The notes under the pieces: model-generated
What the model saw: the letters and a program-made list of their open reading frames with translations, nothing else
Database searches by the model: none
Told to the model about the DNA's origin: nothing
Made by a program: the position numbers and the translations under genes
NCBI RefSeq assembly: GCF_000524195.1
Contig: NW_020170382.1
Span: forward strand, 2,111,048 to 2,175,047
Origin: Echinococcus granulosus
Lineage: Eukaryota > Platyhelminthes > Cestoda > Cyclophyllidea > Taeniidae
DNA: 64,000 nt
Direction of reading: 5' to 3'
In this document: positions 50,557 to 61,290 of the stretch, piece after piece
How the letters are laid out: the number at the start of each line of letters is the position of its first letter
How positions within the stretch are numbered: the stretch's first letter is position 1

Positions 50557-51549
50557 GTGAATATGAACGTGACAAACTTGAATATCGCAGAACGACCAGA
50601 GGTGCTTTCCGAATGCACACCCATTTCCAGTCTGGTGGAGTTCCATCGGATTTACGGAACCATCCATGTCTACCTAATGCTCTTCTGGTGTCCGCTAGGA
50701 GTGCTCTCCAACCTCCTTAACATCGTTGTTCTCAACCAACGACGCATGCGCACCTCCACCAATTTCTTACTCACCTGTCTCGCCATTTCCGACGCCTGTC
50801 TCATGTTCCTCTACGTTATTTTTGTCTCCTACTTCGTAATCGGTGGCAGAATGCGCTCTCTACCCTACCCCATGGCGGTGTACCTTCTCGTGCACGTAAA
50901 TCTCCAAAATATTCTCCACATTTTCTCTTGTGGCATCATCATCACCCTTGCCGTCTTCCGTCTCCTTTACGCTCGTTGCCTTCTTAAGTGTCAGCAGCTC
51001 TGTAGCCAACGACGTGCCGAACTCGCTGTTCTCATAGTCCTCTTAACTGCTTGCTTTTTTACCATCCCCTGCATGATCTCGCACCATGTGGAGTCAGCAA
51101 ATTCCGATCTGGGTCCAGGGGATCTGGAATTGAGCTCAGTGCAGCACATGAACCTCACGCAAATGTATACTGTGAATTACGTAGATAATATGATGCTACG
51201 AGTGCTGGTGTACTGGACAACTGCTGTGTTTGTCAAGCTCTTGCCACTGACAAGCATGATTACGCTGTCTTCCCTCCTCGTTGTGAGTATTCACCAGCGA
51301 GCGAGAGCACAAAGACGGACGGCTGAGCAGCGGAAGACATCAGGAAAGCTGGGTGGTGGCGAGGATGGAATTGCAGAAGAGACTAGGACATTGGCGAGTG
51401 TCAAGTTGGATAATGAGTGGAGCGAGGCAGTGGCGAATCCTCTGGAAAGAGTGATAATGGCGGATAGATTGAGAGAACGATCACATAGTCGCACTACTCA
51501 CATGCTCCTGGCTATCATGATGATTTATATTGTGACATACCTGCCTCAA
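50557..51549 (+). CDS. Neuropeptide GPCR exon 1 (TM1-TM6)
   Basis: ATG at 50557 is followed by NVTNLNIAERPE. Six hydrophobic helices follow: MLFWCPLGVLSNLLNIVVLN (TM1), FLLTCLAISDACLMFLYVIF (TM2), LQNILHIFSCGIIITLAVFR (TM3), AVLIVLLTACFFTIP (TM4), VKLLPLTSMITLSSLLVVSI (TM5) and MLLAIMMIYIVTYLPQ (TM6). A charged loop of about 75 residues (ARAQRRTAEQRKTSG...) separates TM5 and TM6. A second ATG two codons on (MNM) is an alternative start. The exon ends at CAA|GTGAGT; reading on meets TGA after two codons. Confidence 0.88.
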
Positions 51550-54500
51550 GTGAGTTGATCCCGCTCAATACGTACCCATCACATTGCTTATCAAGTTCAT
51601 AGTATTTCCGGTATTTTAAGTGAATTGAGCCATGACAATTACAGACGGTAAACATACCCGGTTATTCGCTGACGGCAGACGGTTTACCTGCAATGAACTA
51701 TATACTAACTGTTGAAATGAATGATGCATTGGGAGTGAATTTTCTTTTAAACTTAAAATCATTAGCTGTTGCCATAGTGTGCTGTGGAATAGGCTCAAGG
51801 CTAAAGTAGCTACGTGCTTGCATTTTAGTGCTGGCTTACTTAATGCTTTAGGCGTGTGATATTAATAGCGGCCATTTTGTCTGCAGGTGACTGGATATTA
51901 ATCAAAAATGGTGGTTTATATTTCAGTGTTAGCCGGTGTGAGGATGTCTTATGATTGTAATATGACTTAATCTCATTTAGAAGGCAGACGTTGGATGGGT
52001 AGGTAGAACGAATTTGAGATAATTAAGGTTAATTATTATTATCCCCTTTTCAAAAATAGCTCATAATTACCCATTTTAGACCTACAAGTTTATCAAACAA
52101 CTCAGCTGAATGTTAACAGCACCAGTTCAGAACCTAACTTAGAACAAACTAAACTGTTTATTAAAATTTAGTTATTCAGTGCGAAGGTTCAAGGTTGTGT
52201 ACTATTTGTCCTTGCTTTTAAAACTTCACGCATTCAATTGCTCATTTTCAGGTGAAATCGCAAAGGCAGACTTTTTCCTAATCGCATTATTTATAAGGAA
52301 ATCACAGATATTATGAAAATTACCGACTGAAGTAGATCTGGGCACTTACTTGAAACAATTCGGCAATAGGTAATGCGTGGTTGTTGATTCTAGGATTTGT
52401 AGTTAAAGGCGTAAATGATGAAGGTCCATTAAAGATTCGTGTTTAAGGCTGGGTACCTTCACCCTCTTAATTGCACACCCCTTGGTCATCGTTAAAATTT
52501 GCATCCGGAAATGGCTTTAATACGATTGCATAAAAGTTGATCGAGGAAATACGATTTATATTTTGGTTTATGGGAGCTAAAAACTGTATGAAAGTTGAGT
52601 TGCTTTCTGATAAAGGAAATTACGTTCAAAAAAAATACGAGCATCTGCACAATGAGCATGCCATTGACTATTTGGGATGTTTTACTAAAAAAAATCAAGC
52701 TTTACAGGGTAATGTCAATGCCTACTTGATAACCCACTTCTTACGCCCACACTTTCCTTGCCTCATTCATTCACCAAAAAACAGGCTGCCCTAAGCAACT
52801 CGAGATCTCGCTAGGATGCTCCACTATCTTACGACACTGAAAACATTGACAGCTGTTTTACTGTTTGATTAAGTATTTGTACTAAATCAAGCATTATGCC
52901 AAGTGAGAAATGTTTTATTGAGGAGCTTCAGCCTTAAAGACGTTAAATGTTCAGCCATGAAGACCGATTCATTTACTCCGTGAGACGCGTCAGCTGAGCT
53001 CACTGACGCAGCCCCCGCGCGACGGCGGTTCTGCCTTTACCATTACGGTTGGATGGTGCCTCCCCTCAAAGTTTATTATGTGGCGAGATTTATTAGCCCA
53101 TTAATTCCGTGGATCGTAAAAAGAGGTATTAAACTGATCCCTTCTTGAGGACTTCAACAAGCGACAAACTAATAAAACAAATTTTCTTGCTTGCCACTTG
53201 CTAAGCACACACTCCGTCGGGCTCCACGAGGAATATTCGACAATCCCGGCCCACTTTGACACGACAAGAGGCTATAGACCGATTAATGTACGTACGCACA
53301 TGTTTCCTGAAGCATTAAAGGCGGAATATTTCACCGAAGGCAGAAAAATTTTAGGTGTTATATCTAGCCCAATAATAAGGCAGTATGTTATGATGACAAG
53401 TAACCAAGCAAGAGATCCAAGTCGTTGGTGCTTTCGCTACCAACGTCGCATATGTGTGACATGTGTGATTTGTCACTCTGTGGTAACTGGACCCACCACA
53501 TCGCGTCTTAAACACTTCCTGGTCTGGAAACAATCAGTTGTTTAAATTTAAAAAAAAAAATCACGAAGTTGACAAACCATTCATCAGCCCTTACGAGGTT
53601 TTGCCGTGCTTTCAAATACATCCCTTAAAAATTTGTCAATTAAGTTATTCCTTAAATAGTCGAAAGCAGTTTGATTTATTATTTTGGAAGCCATTTTGAC
53701 TCAAATTATTTCCTATCCCAGTCTCTGTAATTTAAAATGCATTCTATGCTAGAAAAGTTGTATTTTCTGGTTTAGTGAATGTGTTTTGATCAATAAATCA
53801 ACATTCAACGCCAGCTTTGAACCTGCCTCTTTTAAATAAACAAGTAAATTGTGTGGTAATAACTTACACATAAGCTAAATTTATTCTCAAAACTTATTCA
53901 TGTACTACTTTCTCTCCCTTTTTCTGCATATCTTAGCTATGGTAGTGCAAATTAAAGTTGGTATGGTTTAACTGCAATTTACTGTTAATTTCCCCAGGTT
54001 ACGTCACTTTATTTAATAAATTATTACCTTAGCAGTTCTCTGCGTGGCGAAGGCGTTGACCCACTGATGCTCTCACAGTTGTTTTATCATGGTACAGGCC
54101 GAAAGTTAATTCCATTTTTCAAAATCCTACAAGGTTGATATTTTTCTGCATAAAAAATACCTTCTTTTAGGGCATTACCGCTAACGAAGGCAGAATGGAC
54201 TTCTGTCGAGCTTGTAGACACACACAACTTCTAGGCATCAACCATTAACATGATTGACCGACTTCTGCCGAAAGTATGTGTCTTACCAGCTAGCTCGATG
54301 GTTAGGTGAAGTTTGTTTATAAATGAGCAAAGCGCATACCCTCGAATCACTGCCGAAGGCTTGCCTAATTTGTGGTGGCAGCCCTAATCTCCCACGTACC
54401 GACCTGGTGGCTTTCAGAAAGCAGTTTTAGAAGGAGCTAATGCAGGCGAATTTCTCTGAGAGTTGTAGGGTCTTGGCGACTTCACAACCTTAGCATTATT

Positions 54501-56295
54501 TCCTAACGATTTCATTGTTAATTCCGTTATCGTTTAGAATGCTGCCTTGCACTTGCACCTTCGTGGTTTAAATGCATATGGAGGACCACTTACACCACAC
54601 CACGATTAAGCAACTATTCAAACACTTATAGGATAAATCCAAAGGAGCATTTCTAAATTAACCATTTGAAGGGATGCGAAATTACCCCACATATTAGCTT
54701 ATTTACGATGTGGTTTTTTAGCGCTTGACATTCTCCATGACTCTGCGTTTCACTGTCCAATTTCCAACCCACCCCTTACTTAAAGTGGTCGATTGCTCGA
54801 CGTCCCTTCTTAACTGCGATCCAGTCATTTTCCAGGGTATAAAATTCACTCAAAATATTGCTTTTACACTGGCTAGCAAAAAAATACTACTTCTGGATAC
54901 AATACACTTGGCGTTGTCAAAGTTATGTCATTTTAGCGTCGATTAGGTTTCGCCGTATTGTCAGAATGCCATTCATCATTATCATAGAACTGTAAACTTA
55001 ACTTACTAATGAAGTACATTTTCAAATACTTACTGCATAAATTTGACAACGGGACTTGCAAATTCGTGATGCTGCATCAGACTAGAGGCAGCTTTTATGC
55101 TCCTTTTGCCGTTTTTGTGTTTTAAAGCCCATAACCTCTCTTTCATGCTTTGCTGTAGTTTGTTGCATTTTCCGCTTCGTCCGTTACCCTAAAAAGTTTC
55201 ATTGCGATGTGCTATTGGAGAATTGAGGAGAGCTGCTTCAAACAATGAATTGCTCTTAGGCAATAAAAATCGCAATCCTCACTGACAAAAGCAAAAGCTT
55301 CACTAAAAGCATAAGTGACAAAAAAGTTGGAGCTTTTTGCTGCAAGTCTCCTTTCTCCACTCCAAAAGCCTGTGTGACCATAAGGCCCTTAATCAAGCTC
55401 ATCATCTAAGCGTCTGTTCGGTTCAACCATGCTGCTTCCACTCGTTCGTCCTTTTCTTAAGGAGATTACTCATTTGCGAGCCGGAAGCACTCGCCTCATT
55501 GTATTCTCCTTTCATACCAGAACTTCTTACTAATTGATCGTTATTGTTGCATTCACTCAAAGAAGAGTGGATGGGTCGCGCTAGCTTGGCTGATGGCGAT
55601 CACGTCCATTCAATACTTATTCCCCACCCGTTGGCTGTATTCTTTTTTTCCTCTTGTTATACAAGCACTGTTTGGTGTCAAAATTCGAACTTGATGAAAA
55701 GTGACTAATTCCTTGGTTTTCAATACAAAAGTAAAAAACTGCGGCACGAATTTGGCTTTTCCCAAAAGCGCAGATTGCACGACCAATGTTACGACTTATT
55801 TTGAGATGTTCTCAAATGTCACTTTTTGCCTCAAGGCAGCACAATCTCTGTGCCCAAAGTTACGGGGCCTTGACAGAAGCGCATTTGCATGTCAAACATA
55901 TTTAGGTCAACTTTGAAAGACATATATCGAGTTTAAAAATGAAGAAATACAAACTTCGTTAACTTTTAGTCTATTTAAAATAAAAAGTACTTTAGTGTAT
56001 CCAAAGCCAGCTCAATTTGTATGGTGCAAGGTTAATTTGAGCAACGTCTAATCTACTGTCTTGCGTTCCGCAGGCGATTCTACTGTTAGTAAGTGGATTA
56101 AGCGGCTACTGCTTTTCGGAGACGGTGTACGATCCATTGGGAGATTTTATGGATCTTCTGACTCTTCTCAGTTGTGGCATCAACTTTGCGCTTTACTGTC
56201 TCATGTCGCAGCAGTTTCGCACAACCTTCCTCCAGCTTTTCTGCCCAGCTAAATTTCGCCGTAAAAATACGCCTTCAGGACCAATCTCCGGATAG
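50557..56295 (+). CDS. FMRFamide/myosuppressin-type neuropeptide GPCR
   Basis: A class A (rhodopsin-family) receptor of 404 residues in two exons. Exon 1 (50557-51549, 331 codons) encodes the glycosylatable N-terminus (NVT) and TM1 to TM6, ending at YIVTYLPQ. Exon 2 (56074-56295) encodes TM7 and a short tail. Both ends are phase 0, and the join recreates the LPQ-[AG]ILxL sequence usual in FMRFamide, sex-peptide and myosuppressin-like receptors. TM1 has NLLNIVVL and TM2 has LAISDACLM. The DRY position reads FRL. TM7 has YDPLGDFMDLL and INFALYCLMSQQFR. By family it would sit in the plasma membrane of neurons or muscle and couple a neuropeptide to G proteins. The ligand cannot be told. Confidence 0.87.
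51550..56073 (+). other. Large intron of the GPCR
   Basis: 4,524 nt with GTGAGT and CCGCAG ends. It contains no open frame I can assign. At 52.98-53.01 kb a GC-rich patch has a small perfect inverted repeat (GCGTCAG/CTGACGC with a 9-nt loop). Confidence 0.75.
56074..56295 (+). CDS. Neuropeptide GPCR exon 2 (TM7 and C-terminal tail)
   Basis: After TTGCGTTCCGCAG the phase-0 frame reads AILLLVSGLSGYCFSETVYD, then PLGDFMDLLTLLSCGINFAL, then YCLMSQQFRTTFLQLF, and ends in a basic tail at TAG (56293-56295). YCLMSQQFR stands where NPxxY normally lies in TM7 and leads into helix 8. The 4.5-kb distance from exon 1 is bridged by phase and by the family signature. Confidence 0.85.
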   Translation, partial: AILLLVSGLSGYCFSETVYDPLGDFMDLLTLLSCGINFALYCLMSQQFRTTFLQLFCPAKFRRKNTPSGPISG

Positions 56296-59200
56296 GCCCT
56301 CTTCCATCTGCTCTTCGATATTTCTGCCCTCTTCTCACTACAGCCTTCTCACTGTACAGATCTGTGCTGATATTTTTTGCGAATCTCACACCTTCCTTTG
56401 TGGTCTTTATGATTTTGTTACCACGTATTGGAGTTAATAACATTTATATCCAGTCCAACTTGTTTTCTGTTTAAGAGGGTTGGGGCGTTTTTATGCTGCC
56501 ACATCCATGGTTTAGATGCCTGCATGGAAATCGACCCTTTGCGCAGACGGAAAAACGCGACCACATATTCGGTTTGGTCGTGCCATCAACCCTGGCAGTC
56601 ACTCCGAGACGCTCGAGGCTACGGAGGACTCACGCACGGTTAGATGACTAAGGTACAACCATAAATTATCTACTATCTTGCTGAAAACTATTTACTAAGT
56701 ACGCAAGAACCGCACGACCCACAGATCACACTCTTCTAGTAGACCGCCGCTCTCAAAGGGTTGCTTTCTGTCTCATTCGATTTGCGGGGATAACACACTC
56801 CTCTACCATGTACTGCAAAATTAAGCGTATCAAAACCGGGGGTTGTTATACATATTTCAACCTTATAGAATTTTAAAATTCTCAAGCGGATGCCGGAAGT
56901 AATTTTAATGATATATTAACAAGAACTCGAGAATGTTTCTCGAGAGTAGTTTATGTTAATCCAAGTGAAACAGTCTAGTGAATTATTTGGAGCTATATCT
57001 ACCTTGATTTTTTACGTGAGGTTTTATAAAAATTGTCGCCTTAACGTGTTAAAACTGCTTGGAATGGCTTTGGACGTAATGTTATAAAAGTGGCAAATTT
57101 CCTACCTCTAATGGGCAAATTCTAGACATTGATAGACTTTTATTTATTTATTACTTAAATGCTAATTCCTTACTAAATACTTGAGCAGCTAAACATGGGG
57201 GTTATTTTACGAATTTTATTGTCCGTTGAGCGGAAAAGTTATTTTTTGGAAAAGAGGACCATTTTCCTCTTCTGCAACAAAATTGTAGGCATCTCTAACA
57301 ACCGAATTATGTAGTTTTGAGGTCTTAAAATGTCGGCTAAGGGTTTATTTACGGTTAGGATTTTATGCAGTTCAATGTTTTTTTGCGAGGTTTGTAAAGC
57401 AAGAAACACTTCACCTAATTTAATGACCATATAGTAGCGAAGGCGCTGAACTCCCGGCCAAGGGCGGCCTATTATGTCGAGATCTTGTTTCGTGTTGCGA
57501 TACCTTTGCGGAACGAATAAATGCCAAACTTAGACATAAAACTGTCTTGCCTCTTAAAATAGCATGAATTAATTCTCATCTAGGGTATAGCTGTCACGCA
57601 CTGCAGACTGAAACAAGTGCTGCGATTTAGCCAGAGAGCATTTGCCTGCTTGAAATAAAAACTCCATATATTTCACTGAAACAGCACCAATAATGTGTCT
57701 TCCAACACGTGCTGCTGGCTAGGATAAGAATTTTTCACTGCACTCCTTTGCAAATGTCTAGACCTACTTTGGTGTGCATGCCTATCTGGTTGGCGCCTAA
57801 AACCCGGAAATACCATTTCACTGCGTCTTGTGCATTTCGGCAGATAAACGCTATTGTTAACTTCCTCTCGGAAGGAAAATTTTTTAAGTAGAATTTATTC
57901 GCTGCGACTGGGCCAATCTTAACAAAGGAATCGCACAGATTCTCAAACCTCCTAACCGGCGTGATAAAAAGCCCCCTTAAACGCTAGTGTCTGTCACAAA
58001 GTCTGCCAAGCTGTCCCATTATTTAATTAAAAGTTAATGGGTCCCGTGATTGACAGCACTTAATTCTGAAAAATTTGAATAAAAGTAGTGCTAAGGGAGT
58101 TTGGATTTCCTTTGTTGGAAGTTGATTGACCTCATTCATCTCTCAGCCAAGATATCAGGTCTGCAAACGACCCACATAGGGTATAACTAGGAACGGCTAT
58201 ATCCGCTTCACTACTTGTATTCCTCTGGGAATCTAGACCTGATTCACTGACACTTGTAAGCTTTCCCTTCTGTTTGCACTTGATATAAAATATGCATTTT
58301 TTATATGGGAAAAGGATAGGACAGAAAAATAGTCCCTACATATCCCCTTACGAGTAAGCAGAAAAGAATACTGCTAAGCCGATTATTTATTGTAGACGAT
58401 AGGTTTTATTCGCCTTCGTATTCATTATTTTTGATGAGATCATTCAGTTTTGTATTTAGCTATCAGCCTTGCCCGATTGATTTTGCCACCTTACAAAACT
58501 GCATCGTGGAGGTCGATTTTACTCTAAGGTCACAGAAGCAAATGTATGAATTGCTGCTATTAAAAACAAAAATTATCGCATTCACCGGTAGTTCAAAATA
58601 AAGTTTGTCAAGTTTCTAAATATTTAATCCTGTAAATTATACTCATCCGCCATGAAGTGCTGATGAAGAATGCCTATTAATGGACTATTTTGAAAGCCCC
58701 TTAAGCCCTTACTGTGACGGTACTATCCGCATCAAGGATTCACTTAAATCATTTGGGGGGGGGGGAAGGGTAGGGTGGAATGACCCTTACCATCTACCTT
58801 GCGAGAAACTCACTCTTTGTTCCTCCTTTTAAATCACTTTGCAAATATTCATAGCGGTGAAAATTTGCATCGCCCTTGAGGTGTACATACTTGCGAATGC
58901 GCTAAGCAGCTAGCACTTTGGCATGCATACTCGACCGTAACGGAGGAAGTAAGAAGAATAATGGAGCTTACACTCACCATTTTACATACTACCGCGAATG
59001 AAGTAGTTTGCCTACTTGTGGCAATGTATTGCCACTTGTACTAATTGCCTCGAGGAGAAAGCTTTTGCTAAATTATGCATTTTAAATTCTGATGGGTTCT
59101 CTACTAATTGCGGATGACAAAGTTTATGGTAATAAATCAGAATTTTGCTCTAGCTTGTGAACTACTTAACAAGTAGCATTATGTTAGCAAATCGAGTGCT

Positions 59201-59900
59201 TCTGAGTAAAACTTGTAGAGAATATCTTGTATTTCAACCGACTATGTAAATAGAGGCAAACGCATTGTTTAGCCCAAGAATTTTCCTTTTTAGAGACCAT
59301 TCAGTAAATAAATGGGAATATTTTTCAAATTTAGAAACAACCATAAATAAAGTTTCCTCTCCTTAATTAGAGTTAAGCGGTCAATTAAAAGTGAGGAGGT
59401 CTACCCTCTACAGAAGGAGGCGGAGGGAATAAACATGTCACTTATCATATAAATGAAAGCTGCGCAAACCCCATCATAGATCATCCACCTTACCCTTCTA
59501 CGCAGTGGAAGAATCGCCCCTAAGCGACTTCGGAGTACCATGATAAAGCAAGTGCGGCGCTTTATCTTCTCACGATGAGTTTAAGAAATTAATCGGATGA
59601 TAAGATGGCACAGTTTAGAGTGTACCTCATTAAGCTCTATTAAGGACTGATAACTACGTGTGTTTTTTCGGGTAAAATTAACCCAAATTTTCCTAACTAT
59701 TCAATGTTATCTGCTCCTCAAAAAATGGTTGTTACAAAACTACTCTTTGATATATTGATACGAATTGGCATTAAATTAATACTTTCTTGTTAATGGTGGA
59801 CAAAAAATTTCAATTTAAACCTGCATTGGCTCTGACGGGATCATATAAGAAAGGCTTACTTAAGGTTTGAAAATGACGGTCGCGCAATTAGACCATTAAG
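56296..59900. other. Stretch without recognised genes
   Basis: Short frames only. It should include the 3' UTR of the GPCR, but no clear AATAAA follows its stop within several hundred bases. The only notable sequence is the G-rich tract at 58.75 kb. Confidence 0.4.
58755..58778 (+). other. G-rich tract, potential G-quadruplex
   Basis: A run of 11 G is followed by AAGGGTAGGG, giving at least four G-triplets with very short loops. It is in non-coding DNA. Confidence 0.6.
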
Positions 59901-61290
59901 AATTTCCAATTCGACTTGAGCAAATGGCTGTTAAAGCTTAAATACTATGATTTCATAGTTGATCTCCTTGGTCGACAACATCAAAAGGATACTAGGGCTT
60001 ACAAATGTGTTAAAGCTGCGCAGACTCCACCGACTAGTCATTCATTATGGAGCATTCATACCGGAATTTCATCGTTTTCGAGGTACGTTAAAATGGCTTC
60101 GGACTATAGATCCCAGTTATCAGTAGGTGTTCAAAAATTGAAAGATTAAATATTGACGGATTGGGATCCAAACCTACGGTATTGGTCTTATATTTTATCA
60201 GATGGATCAAAAGAGATTATTGTGAATGAGGTTAGGGTTTAGTGTCCTGTAGAATGAAACTGCAGTAGCTATCAACTTCGAAGCAGATATTAAGCGAATC
60301 ATGACTGACGTTGCTCACAAAGTACCGTAACCTAGAGATGGCTGGAACGACTGTCAACCATAAGCTCATCCTTAAAAAGGCATCGGCTCTTCCGAGTCAA
60401 GTTAGCCCAAGAATCCGTAGCTGCGTGTGTGTCTTGTAAAGGCAGAATCTTGCACCACATTCGTAAACGGATTGGTGAATCTAAGAGCTCTTCGAGAACT
60501 AGTTATCAGGTAATTTCATGACGATCACTCAGGTATTGCCCAAATGCAGTCACGAATGCGCAGTTACTTGCACTGGCTTGGGATGAACGCTGAACTGAAA
60601 GGCTTCTGTCGTAGCTGCTCAATGAGCACTTTGGTTGCAAATAACTCTACCAAATGTTCATTGCAAGACTGGCCTCCTCCAGAGGGCTTTCCACTGCGTC
60701 TATGCCTCGATTTTACTAGCTTATTTCAAAGACAAAGCCTCCTGGTAATCGTAGGACTAACCGCCTAATGGCTAAACGTGGTCCAATCAGGGAATGAAAC
60801 CCTAGAGCTTACAGTTTTTAAATTGCAACGTCTGATTAATTAATTTAGGATACCTTAAAAGATAGCCACAAAAACTGCATAAGAATTATTTCTGCCCAAT
60901 TTGAAGTTTTTTGCCAACACAATGAATGTTGAGCATCTTTAATTACCTGCGCACTATCGACGGCCAAAAAGGCCCACTTTCAGTCAAGCTCTTTTAAAGG
61001 CATAGAGAGAAAAGATGTAGACCCAAGAGATCATTTATATGGTCTTGACAAATTACTGGACGACATCAAACTGGAATGCCTTGTTTGACAACTCCCCTGC
61101 CGGATTAGCACGCAGACGGTTAGATATGGACCTTAAATTCTGGGAAGGCAGTGTCGTTCAGAGGGTGCGCGTTGGAACCCTGGAAAGGTGCGTTTGCGTG
61201 TCACCATTACTATACACAGCTGTAAATGTAATTTTAATAGATACATTAATTAGTTTATCCAAATCATGGAGCCATTAAGGGAAAGTTCGA
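59900..61290 (+). pseudogene. Eroded Ty3/gypsy retrotransposon pol fragment (RNase H to integrase)
   Basis: Three plus-strand frames separated by stops line up in pol order. At 59916 LSKWLLKLKYYDF and LLGRQHQKDT match the end of gypsy RNase H (SRWLLRLQEYDF...RPGRKHxNAD). At about 60505-60760 FHDDHSGIAQMQ, LHWLGMNAEL and FCRSCSM match the HHCC zinc region of integrase, followed by a degraded core (RLCLDFTSLFQ). At about 61080 NSPAGLARRRLDMDLKF matches the TPAELLMGRRLRTRLDLL stretch near the integrase C-terminus. Frames are broken by stops and shifts, and no LTRs, gag or RT were seen. It is a dead remnant. Confidence 0.7.

Noticed and set aside
50557..51558. Truncated six-TM receptor or GPCR pseudogene
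   Set aside because: The stop follows a GTGAGT donor directly after TM6, and a matching phase-0 TM7 exon lies at 56074.
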